A stretch of 5,758 bases of DNA, taken from the NCBI GenBank assembly GCA_016763565.1, contig JAESTO010000136.1:1-5758 (forward strand), read 5' to 3'. Below, in pieces: positions 1-5,758 of the stretch (position 1 is its first letter; each line of letters starts with the position of its first letter). The notes beneath the pieces are model-generated. The model was not told where the DNA came from. It saw only the letters and a program-made list of their open reading frames with translations, and ran no database searches. A program made the translations under genes and the position numbers. This DNA is from Gammaproteobacteria bacterium. Its GTDB lineage: Bacteria > Pseudomonadota > Gammaproteobacteria > JABDGN01.

Positions 1-1
1 G

Positions 2-790
2 CCAAGTATTACTATTGATACGGCTTGCTCTTCTTCATTAATTGCACTGCATTCCGCTTGTTTAGCGTTACAAAATAACGAATGCAGTATGGCCTTTGTT
101 AATGGCATCAATCTATTATTGAGTTCGTATCATTACCGTTACTTTAGCTCCTTAGAGGCTTTGTCAGCAACAGGGCGTTGTCATACGTTTGATGAGCGTG
201 CCGATGGTTATGTACCAGGGGAAGCGATTACTTCGGTGCTATTAAAACCGTTAGAACAAGCATTGATTGATGGTGATTCTATTCAGGCCGTGATTAAAGG
301 TTCAGCGGTTAGGCACGGTGGATATACGCCTTCAATTACGGCACCGAGTGTAGAAGGGGAGAGCAATGTGATTGTTGCAGCATGGAAAGCTGCTAAGATT
401 AATCCAGAGAGTTTAGGTTATATTGAAGCCCATGGTACCGGAACGAAATTGGGTGATCCAATAGAAATACAAGCATTGATTAAATCCTTTAAGCGTTTTA
501 CGGATAAAAAAGATTTTTGTGTGGTCGGTTCAGCGAAAGCGCATATAGGTCATACCGAGGGAGCCGCAGGGTTAACGGGTATTATTAAAGCGACGTTGTC
601 GTTGCAACAGCAAGAAATACCTGCTTTGCCGCAGTTTAAAACATTAAACCCCTATATTAAGTTAAATAATAGTGCATTGAGAATCAATAAAACAACGGAA
701 TCGTGGCCAGCAGGGGCTGAGCCACGCCGCGCTGGAGTGAGCTCATTTGGCTTTGGTGGCGCGTATGCACATGTGGTGTTAGAGGAAGCA
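2..790 (+). other. ketosynthase (KS) domain, N-terminally cut by the window edge
   Basis: Decarboxylative Claisen condensation domain. The Cys codon is at 26-28, the HGTGT His at 431-433 and the second His at 551-553. The last motif reads AKAHIGH where many modular KSs have KSNIGH. The HGTGT His, which is lost in non-elongating KS0 domains of trans-AT systems, is present, so this KS is probably competent for elongation. About the first 170 residues of the domain lie outside the window. Confidence 0.95.
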
Positions 791-2314
791 CCTACACAAG
801 TCCTTGTTGCACAAGAAACAATTAAACCATACTATCTTGTGGCTCTATCGGCGAAGACTGAACAAACATTACAACAAAAAATAGTTGAATTATTTGGCTG
901 GATAACGGATAAAAAATCTGCGGCGCCTCTTCTCTCATCTATCAGTTACACCTTGAACATGTGTCGCGAACACTTTGATTATCGTTGTGCAGTGGTGGTA
1001 TCTTCAACCGATGAATTGCAACGCTTGTTAGAAAAAATGCAAACGACATGTCAACAAAGCCATGTGTTTGTGGGTAATGCGACAAAGCAACTAGAGGATA
1101 AAGCAATCTACGATGAAGTATTGGATGGATTGTTATCAAAACTAAAATTGGCTGACTATGCTAATCCGCAACAATATGCTAAACAACTAAGAGCGCTAGC
1201 CAATCTCTATATTAAAGGTTATGACGTGGATTGGGATTTATTACACCAAAGTGAATCACAACAAAAACTTGCGATGCCAACGTATCCTTTTGCTAAAGAA
1301 CGATATTGGTTATTTGACAATTTTCAGGCAAATAATCAAGGCATAGGCCAAGAACACCTTACTGATTATATTGCAGGCAAGAAAATTACCACGGCAAATA
1401 ATGAACAGACTATTTATGAATTTACTTGTAGTGCTAAGCAAACGAAATTTCTTAATACCATCCAACGAGATGATATGTACTACGTGCAACCCGGGGGATT
1501 TTTAAACTTGTTTCTAGAGCTAAGCAAACAATCTATACAATCTGAATTTATTAAACTGGTCGATATTAAGATGTATAAACCCTTATGTTTTACCCTTGAT
1601 GAGAGTGAGAAAAATATTCAGGTTAATCTGAATTTTGCAAAAAATAGCATTAATTGTCAATCGCACTTTCAATCATTCAACCGGAAAACAGATAATTGGT
1701 TTAAGCTGCTTGACTTTACTGCAATGCCATGTGATAACTTGATAGTCAAAGAGACGACACAAGCTGCTAACCTCAATAATAAAACAATCTTGAATGAAAA
1801 TATCGATTCCATGCTTGAACAATCTTATGCCAAGATAACCCGTTTTATGAAGACAGAAAATCTGATTCAAAACTTATATCGCCATGAGGATGCTTTGATC
1901 ATTGAGTTGGGATTGGACGTGGATTTTTTCATTGAGAATCCATTGTATTCAGGAAATATTTTAGATTTTATTTTTAGTTTACTCTTAGTGTCTGATGCAA
2001 GTTTTGATGTTGAGTTCGCTTTTCCAGTCACGCTCAATATAGCGCAGGCAATTTTCCCTGTTAAATATTTTTATCCGAAAAAAATTAAAATCGAATCGGT
2101 TTGTGAAAATGAGACGCAGAAGCAGTTATTAAACGTAACAATCTATAATGAAAACCATGTTAAAATCGCGTACTTACAAAATATAAGTATTTTATCCTAC
2201 TATTCTGTGCGCAATACGAGTGATGCTGAACTCCCTGGGTTGCAGTATTATGATAGAAAATTTATTAAAAATAATAACGTTATTTTTGATTTGGACGATA
2301 AACATATTATTTAA
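2..2314 (+). CDS. trans-AT polyketide synthase, 3' part: KS (partial) - KS/AT linker - inactive DH-like domain
   Basis: The frame is open from base 2 and 770 residues are visible, so the gene begins upstream; the ATG at 89 is internal to the KS and is not the start. Domain order, counting residues from base 2: ketosynthase about 1-262, with active-site Cys9 in DTACSSSL, His144 in EAHGTGT and His184 in HIGHTEGAAG; KS-to-AT linker about 265-440, ending in YPFAKERYW; DH-like double-hotdog region about 455-735; and a short polar tail. No GHSxGE acyltransferase motif or ketoreductase Rossmann motif is present, which marks a trans-AT PKS whose malonyl units come from a separate enzyme. The KS keeps its complete Cys-His-His triad, so by family knowledge it should elongate a chain. 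The gene ends without a carrier protein; the nearest one opens the next gene 16 nt downstream, so the module is split across two proteins. The protein is expected in the cytoplasm. Class is near certain; product is unknown. Confidence 0.95.
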   Translation, partial: PSITIDTACSSSLIALHSACLALQNNECSMAFVNGINLLLSSYHYRYFSSLEALSATGRCHTFDERADGYVPGEAITSVLLKPLEQALIDGDSIQAVIKGSAVRHGGYTPSITAPSVEGESNVIVAAWKAAKINPESLGYIEAHGTGTKLGDPIEIQALIKSFKRFTDKKDFCVVGSAKAHIGHTEGAAGLTGIIKATLSLQQQEIPALPQFKTLNPYIKLNNSALRINKTTESWPAGAEPRRAGVSSFGFGGAYAHVVLEEAPTQVLVAQETIKPYYLVALSAKTEQTLQQKIVELFGWITDKKSAAPLLSSISYTLNMCREHFDYRCAVVVSSTDELQRLLEKMQTTCQQSHVFVGNATKQLEDKAIYDEVLDGLLSKLKLADYANPQQYAKQLRALANLYIKGYDVDWDLLHQSESQQKLAMPTYPFAKERYWLFDNFQANNQGIGQEHLTDYIAGKKITTANNEQTIYEFTCSAKQTKFLNTIQRDDMYYVQPGGFLNLFLELSKQSIQSEFIKLVDIKMYKPLCFTLDESEKNIQVNLNFAKNSINCQSHFQSFNRKTDNWFKLLDFTAMPCDNLIVKETTQAANLNNKTILNENIDSMLEQSYAKITRFMKTENLIQNLYRHEDALIIELGLDVDFFIENPLYSGNILDFIFSLLLVSDASFDVEFAFPVTLNIAQAIFPVKYFYPKKIKIESVCENETQKQLLNVTIYNENHVKIAYLQNISILSYYSVRNTSDAELPGLQYYDRKFIKNNNVIFDLDDKHII
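795..1321 (+). other. KS-to-AT linker without an AT domain
   Basis: After the KS comes the small alpha/beta linker segment (from about PYYLVALSAKTEQTL), ending with the wrap-around motif YPFAKERYW, whose Tyr codon starts at 1283. In cis-AT enzymes an acyltransferase would sit between these parts. Here the linker runs directly to its closing motif, a hallmark of trans-AT synthases. Confidence 0.85.
1365..2205 (+). other. degenerate dehydratase (DH)-like domain, probably inactive
   Basis: The region follows the PKS DH plan. A PG-containing first motif (QPGGFLNLFLEL, Pro codon 1490-1492) is followed by a vDIkmykPL strand pair, an SHFQSFNRKTDNW segment, a second-hotdog motif around SGNILDFIFS, and a closing strand VKIAYLQNISILS. 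In active DHs the first motif is HxxxGxxxxP. Counting back from Pro here gives Gln (codon 1463) at the His position and Met (1475) at the Gly position, and no His lies nearby. In the second motif the Asp is kept (codon 1964), but the usual Gln/His four residues on is Ser (1976). The fold assignment is from pattern alone and is moderately sure; loss of the catalytic His is clear if the fold is right. Confidence 0.65.
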
Positions 2315-2320
2315 CAATTA

Positions 2321-2326
2321 AAGGAG
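2321..2326 (+). promoter_or_regulatory. ribosome binding site of the ACP-C-A gene
   Basis: AAGGAG precedes two adjacent ATG codons, at 2331 (4 nt after the site) and 2334 (7 nt after it). The spacing favours ATG 2334 as the main start, making the protein one residue shorter. With only 16 nt between the stop at 2314 and ATG 2331 and no promoter-like sequence, the two genes are almost certainly cotranscribed. Confidence 0.8.
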
Positions 2327-2330
2327 ATTA

Positions 2331-4103
2331 ATGATGGCTAATCAATTATTATCAGATGAAGTGATAACTTCTTTTTTAACTACTTTTCTTAAAAAAGCTA
2401 TTCATGGGGATATTTCAGATATTAATACAAATACCCGCATATTGGATCTTGGCATTACGTCAATAGAAATGATTGATTATGTGCGTAGAATACAAGAGGA
2501 ATTTGAGATCATGATTTCTCTACAAACGCTGGTTAAAGATGGACTAACACTGGTGGATTTGTTAGAGCACATCAAAGAACGAATGCAAGCTAAAGAGAAT
2601 GTGGTTAAAGAACAAAAACATTTATTACTGAATACTAAAGAATTTCCTGTGTTAGATTATCAATTGGAACTTTGGTATTACTATAATTATTCGGACGAAT
2701 TAGCCGCCAGCTATAACAGTTATACTGTTTTTGACATAACAGGCCATGTCAATGAAAATTTGTTTAAAGAATCAATCAAGATGCTCAGTGCACAATATGA
2801 TTTTTTGCGATTATCTTTTAAAGAAGCTGAAATGATTCAGACTGTTTCACCCGATAGTACAGTTAAGTTTGAAACAATGGATGTTAACAGTAACAATAGC
2901 GATGATTCAAATGAGTTAATGTCTGCAAAAGGCACGATACAATCACTGGTTAGCGATAAATTTGATATATTTTCAGGTGTTTTAAACATTTATTTGTTGT
3001 CAAATCAAAACAACCACCAAGCCCTTCTTTTCTTTAGCCATGAAATAATCTTTAATGCAAGAAACCTGATTGATATTTATAATAAAATACTGGATACATA
3101 TAATGGCTTTTTCAAGGGGCAGCATGATGAAAAAAGTAAAAAAGTGATAAGCCCCTATGCTGATTATGTGAATAAAGTAATAGCCATGAAAGACACTATT
3201 GTCAATAGTGACGTGAAAAAATCATTATTGAATTATTTACAAGGTGCGGACACTAATTATTATAGTTTGCCAACGGATAAACTAAGACCCGGTATCAAGC
3301 AATATTATGGTGATAGATTAAGTACAAAACTTGATGCTAATACGATTAACGCACTAACCCAATGGAATAAAGAGCACAAATGCACGATGTTTAATTATCT
3401 GTGTTTTGCTTTTTCTATGCTAAGTTCTAGACTAAGTAACACGGATACCGTGACAATGGGTAGCTACGGAGATATCAGTAACCTTGTTGGGCACAGTGAT
3501 TTTAACACGCAAAATCATATAGCGATACATACGACCTTAGAAAATAATAAAACGCTTCTAGAGAATATAAATATATTCTCAAAACAGATGGCACAAGTAT
3601 TTGATAATCAATACTATCCATTTCATAATTTAATAAAAGACTTAAATTTAGAGAGAGATCAGAGTAGAACACCACTTTTTTCTGTGTTTTTTCAGTATGT
3701 TGAGTTACCTGAAATTAATAGTACAAGTGATTTTGAGTCAAGAATGACTATTCTGCCTGTCCAATTCGCTAAATACGATTTAGTGGTAACCATTAATAAA
3801 GTGGGAGGAGCTTATCTCATTAATTTTGATTATTCAACCGAATTATTTTCATTAGAAACCGTTAAGCATTGGCTACGTTTGTATAAACATATGATTGAAG
3901 ATATGCTTAATCATGCTGACACCAAGCTGAAAGATTATATTTGTTGCACTCAAGAACAAACGGCACTTCTAGCATCATGGAGCAATAATAATGTAGATGT
4001 TGGCTATCAAAGTGTTGTTGAAAAAACCAATAGCGCTTACCTTGCTAATCCCAGTGCAATTGCTATTATAGAGAATTCAAAAAAATCACTTATCAGCAAC
4101 TGA
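2331..4103 (+). CDS. hybrid PKS/NRPS protein: ACP - condensation domain - start of adenylation domain (frame interrupted)
   Basis: 590 residues to the first stop. Residues 5-85 form a carrier protein with phosphopantetheine Ser44 in DLGITSIEM. Residues 105-540 are an NRPS condensation domain: YQLELW (C1-like), FLRLSF (C2), ADYV (C4), YYPFHNL (C6, near residue 428) and RDQSRTPL (C7, from residue 442). Residues from about 545 show the standard lead into an adenylation domain (ALLASWSNNN, then NPSAIAIIENSKK), but after the A7 tract at 4079-4085 the frame runs only five more codons (SLISN) to TGA. The expected A1 motif (ITYQQL) is encoded directly downstream in the -1 frame, so this is the front portion of a longer ACP-C-A-PCP protein of at least 1143 residues. 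The ACP probably serves the KS of the preceding gene. The start is 2331 or 2334. Confidence 0.93.
   Translation: MMANQLLSDEVITSFLTTFLKKAIHGDISDINTNTRILDLGITSIEMIDYVRRIQEEFEIMISLQTLVKDGLTLVDLLEHIKERMQAKENVVKEQKHLLLNTKEFPVLDYQLELWYYYNYSDELAASYNSYTVFDITGHVNENLFKESIKMLSAQYDFLRLSFKEAEMIQTVSPDSTVKFETMDVNSNNSDDSNELMSAKGTIQSLVSDKFDIFSGVLNIYLLSNQNNHQALLFFSHEIIFNARNLIDIYNKILDTYNGFFKGQHDEKSKKVISPYADYVNKVIAMKDTIVNSDVKKSLLNYLQGADTNYYSLPTDKLRPGIKQYYGDRLSTKLDANTINALTQWNKEHKCTMFNYLCFAFSMLSSRLSNTDTVTMGSYGDISNLVGHSDFNTQNHIAIHTTLENNKTLLENINIFSKQMAQVFDNQYYPFHNLIKDLNLERDQSRTPLFSVFFQYVELPEINSTSDFESRMTILPVQFAKYDLVVTINKVGGAYLINFDYSTELFSLETVKHWLRLYKHMIEDMLNHADTKLKDYICCTQEQTALLASWSNNNVDVGYQSVVEKTNSAYLANPSAIAIIENSKKSLISN
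2343..2590 (+). other. acyl carrier protein (ACP) domain at the N terminus
   Basis: This is a four-helix carrier domain with the 4'-phosphopantetheine attachment Ser encoded at 2460-2462 (LGITSIEMI). It is the first carrier after the KS and DH of the preceding protein, so it is the likely site where a trans-acting AT loads malonate and where the KS deposits the extended chain. An alternative, less favoured by the context, is a loading carrier for a new starter. Confidence 0.88.
2640..3945 (+). other. condensation (C) domain with altered HHxxxDG motif
   Basis: Amide-bond-forming NRPS domain placed between ACP and A. The active-site motif reads SHEIIFN (Ser236-Asn242, codons 3036-3056). The second His (His237, codon 3039), normally the catalytic one, is kept. 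The first His is Ser, the structural Asp is Phe and the Gly is Asn. The surrounding secondary-structure pattern and the C6 and C7 motifs are intact, so this is a complete but divergent domain. It does not have the DxxxxD motif of heterocyclisation domains. Confidence 0.85.
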
Positions 4104-5465
4104 GTGAAAAAGTTAATTTATTAACTCGCCATCTACTCACCGTAACGAAAGGTGAAAATGTGCCTGTCGGCATACTGTTGCCTCATGATTCATCGCAACT
4201 CATTGCTGTTTTATCCATTCTGAAAGCAGGTGCAGCTTTTATCCCATTAGATGTTGAGTTTCCTCTAGCAAGAATTACCAATATCATTGCTGATGCTAAT
4301 GTGAATGTCATGATTTTGAGTGGTAATGACAAAGATAGAATAAATAGTTTGGACGTAAAGGGCGTAAATATTATTGATATTAATCATTATCCTCAAGAAA
4401 ATAATGTCGATCAATTCCCGACTATTACTCCAGAAAAAACGGCCTATATTATGTATACCTCGGGTACTACGGGACAGCCTAAAGGTACTATCGTATCTCA
4501 TGCTGCATTAGCAAATTTTGTAGAGTGGCTTTGTGCTGAGTTTACTAATGGGGAATACGATTATACTTTGTATTCAACATCATTATGTTTTGATATTTCG
4601 ATGATTGAAATATTTTTGCCATTATGTAAAAACGCGACAATTATTGTAGCGGAAAATCTCTTAGTTATGAATGAATTATCCTCCAAAGATAAAATAACGT
4701 TTATTAACACCGTGCCATCATTAGTCGCGGAATTAATGAAGAAAGATAGCGCATTACCCGCGCAATTAAAGTTATTGACGTTGATGGGTGAGCCACTTAA
4801 TGTGGAATTGACGCAGAAAATTTATGCTAATGCTGATTCGCTACGAATTATTAATGGATATGGGCCGACAGAAGCAACTATATTGACAACCTATTATCAT
4901 GTGTCTAAAGATGAACAACGTATTGCTATAGGTAAGCCAGTCAATAATTGTAATGTGCTTATACTTGATGGAAATCAGAATTTCACGCCCATTGGTGGTG
5001 TAGGTGAATTGTATATTGGCGGAAAAGGTTTAGCGGATGGTTATTTAAATAGAGAAATGTTAAACGAAGCGTTATTTATTGACGTGAAAGATTTCGATGG
5101 TGCTTTAAAACGTTATTATAAATCAGGTGATAGGGTACGGTATAGAGCTGATGGCTATTTAGAATACGTAGGTAGGCTTGATGCTCAGGTGAAAATAAGT
5201 GGTATCAGGATTGAATTGCCTGAAATTGAAAATGTATTAAGTGCAATAGATAACGTTGACTCTTCGGCTGTAGTCTTAGCACCGCATGATGAGAAAAAAC
5301 TATACGCATTTGTTGTTACAGAAATGAATATAGATGAAAGTGCTATTAAAAAACACTTAATGACGATTTTGCCGACCTATATGATTCCTCATCGTATTAT
5401 GGCTATTAAATCATTACCCTATTTGATTAGTGGAAAGATAGATAGATTGGCACTGCAGAATTTAA
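3946..5465 (+). other. adenylation (A) domain spanning the frame break
   Basis: The domain runs from the ALLASW lead-in in the upstream frame to SGKIDR in the downstream frame. Reading the pocket by hand against the GrsA Phe-activating domain gives D235, I236, I239, N278, T299, M301, G322, I330, L331 and K517. Asp235 and Lys517, which hold the alpha-amino and carboxyl groups, are both present, so an alpha-amino acid substrate is likely. I do not recognise this ten-residue code and assign no substrate. Positions 278, 299 and 301 depend on a hand alignment and are the least sure. Confidence 0.85.
4079..4085 (+). other. A7 slippery heptamer at the frame change
   Basis: Seven A residues are phased as A AAA AAA relative to the upstream frame (codons TCA, AAA, AAA). 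A -1 shift on this tract gives AAA then ATC ACT TAT, restoring the A1 motif ITYQQL. One added A (A8), or two removed, would do the same. The upstream frame stops at 4101-4103, 15 nt past the tract. The sequence fits the X XXY YYZ rule for -1 frameshifting, but homopolymers are also where indels and sequencing errors concentrate. Confidence 0.7.
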
Positions 5466-5758
5466 TTTCTGTCGATGATAAATCGCAACAAAAAAACAGT
5501 GATTCTTCTTTGACAATGAATAAAGGCGAGACTGAAATAGCTAATTTATTTAAAGAGCTATTAAATATTAAAGCGGTTTATAACAATGATAATTTTTTTG
5601 AACTGGGCGGTAACTCGCTAATTGTCGTTGAATTAATCAGTCGATTAAGAAAGCTATTTGGCATTAAACTCAGTTTTCGTGATTTTTATCAGACACCCAC
5701 ACCATCAGGTATTTTTGCGTCAATTCAGTGCTTGATTGAAGATGAGAAGAGAAAAAAA
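4085..5758 (+). CDS. adenylation - peptidyl carrier region of the same NRPS, in the -1 frame, 3' end outside the window
   Basis: 558 open codons with no stop to the window edge. The frame carries a full adenylation core: A1 ITYQQL, A2 LKAGAAFIPLD, A3 YTSGTTGQPKG (from 4454), A4 FDIS (Asp at 4592), A5 GYGPTE (from 4856), A6 GELYIGGKGLADGY, A7 YKSGD, A8 GRLDAQVKISG (from 5171), A9 LPTYMIP, and A10 SGKID with its catalytic Lys at 5435. A PCP follows, with Ser at 5615-5617 in LGGNSL. It activates an amino acid as AMP ester and tethers it to the PCP. It is not a stand-alone gene: the part of the A domain before A1 lies in the upstream frame, the first in-frame ATG (4310) falls between A2 and A3, and no good start with a ribosome binding site precedes A1. 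It is expressed either by frameshifting from the 2331 start or not at all, unless the break is a sequencing error. Confidence 0.92.
   Translation, partial: MTYQQLSEKVNLLTRHLLTVTKGENVPVGILLPHDSSQLIAVLSILKAGAAFIPLDVEFPLARITNIIADANVNVMILSGNDKDRINSLDVKGVNIIDINHYPQENNVDQFPTITPEKTAYIMYTSGTTGQPKGTIVSHAALANFVEWLCAEFTNGEYDYTLYSTSLCFDISMIEIFLPLCKNATIIVAENLLVMNELSSKDKITFINTVPSLVAELMKKDSALPAQLKLLTLMGEPLNVELTQKIYANADSLRIINGYGPTEATILTTYYHVSKDEQRIAIGKPVNNCNVLILDGNQNFTPIGGVGELYIGGKGLADGYLNREMLNEALFIDVKDFDGALKRYYKSGDRVRYRADGYLEYVGRLDAQVKISGIRIELPEIENVLSAIDNVDSSAVVLAPHDEKKLYAFVVTEMNIDESAIKKHLMTILPTYMIPHRIMAIKSLPYLISGKIDRLALQNLISVDDKSQQKNSDSSLTMNKGETEIANLFKELLNIKAVYNNDNFFELGGNSLIVVELISRLRKLFGIKLSFRDFYQTPTPSGIFASIQCLIEDEKRKK
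5525..5730 (+). other. peptidyl carrier protein (PCP) domain
   Basis: Carrier domain with the motif DNFFELGGNSL; the phosphopantetheine Ser is encoded at 5615-5617. It follows the A domain after a polar linker rich in Lys, Gln, Asn and Ser (about 5465-5520). The frame continues past it with a charged stretch (EDEKRKK) to the window edge, so a further domain or the protein end lies outside. Confidence 0.93.

Noticed and set aside
89..91. ATG as start of the first gene
   Set aside because: It lies about 20 codons after the KS active-site Cys, and the frame is open and clearly KS-coding back to base 2; the true start is outside the window.
942..1139. 65-codon reading frame on the minus strand
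   Set aside because: Shadow of the KS-AT linker coding region, with no recognisable motif and no ribosome binding site context.
1673..1870. 65-codon reading frame on the minus strand
   Set aside because: Antisense to the DH-like region, with no family resemblance.
2273..2284. 12-bp palindrome AATAACGTTATT near the end of the first gene, considered as a terminator or operator
   Set aside because: It has no loop and no GC-rich stem, it is followed by coding sequence and a strong ribosome binding site, and the two genes look cotranscribed.
3194..3210. Perfect inverted repeat, 8-bp arms around one base (CACTATTG / CAATAGTG)
   Set aside because: Within coding sequence, with no loop for a hairpin, and expected about once by chance in several kilobases.
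3561..3580. Perfect inverted repeat, 9-bp arms around AA (GAGAATATA / TATATTCTC)
   Set aside because: It lies inside conserved C-domain coding sequence and is AT-rich; one such repeat is plausible by chance in this length and no regulator site is recognised.
4101..4162. Re-initiation of the A-PCP part as a separate gene (GTG at 4104, GTG at 4160 after AAAGGTG)
   Set aside because: GTG 4104 is not in the A-domain frame. GTG 4160 is in frame but starts after A1 and would cut the fold, and the coding pattern before it is continuous with the upstream gene.
4265..4501. 78-codon reading frame on the minus strand
   Set aside because: Antisense to conserved adenylation motifs A2-A3 of the plus-strand frame; a shadow.
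2..5758. tRNA, rRNA, CRISPR array, insertion sequence or attachment site
   Set aside because: The window is coding almost throughout, the only intergenic gap is 16 nt, and no direct-repeat arrays or transposase-like sequence were seen.

Overview
The window is the interior of a modular polyketide/nonribosomal-peptide assembly line on the + strand and contains nothing else. Base composition is AT-rich (well under 40% GC by eye), with TTA, AAA and ATT codons favoured and many A6/A7 runs. That suggests a low-GC bacterium with secondary metabolism. A gammaproteobacterium or symbiont-like lineage is my guess, but the window cannot settle taxonomy.

Layout: positions 2-2314 hold the 3' part of a polyketide synthase gene. 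It begins inside a ketosynthase (KS) just before the active-site Cys, continues through the KS-to-AT linker with no acyltransferase domain (trans-AT architecture), and ends in a dehydratase-like (DH) fold that appears to have lost its catalytic residues. After a 16-nt gap with a strong ribosome binding site, a second gene starts at 2331 or 2334. It encodes an acyl carrier protein (ACP), a condensation (C) domain with an altered active-site motif, and the first residues of an adenylation (A) domain, and it stops at 4103. The remaining A domain and a peptidyl carrier protein (PCP) follow without interruption in the -1 frame from 4085 to the window end. The frame change falls exactly on an A7 tract phased as A AAA AAA, a classic slippery heptamer. 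The break could be programmed or slippage-rescued expression, a true inactivating one-base loss, or a homopolymer sequencing error.

How the parts work together (inference): the KS, fed malonyl units by an AT acting in trans on the ACP of the next protein, extends an upstream chain. No ketoreductase is seen and the DH looks dead, so a beta-keto group may be left unreduced. The C domain would then join the chain to an amino acid activated by the A domain and held on the PCP. This would give a beta-ketoacyl-aminoacyl intermediate of the kind that precedes tetramic acids. Both ends of the window cut through open reading frames, so the cluster extends in both directions.
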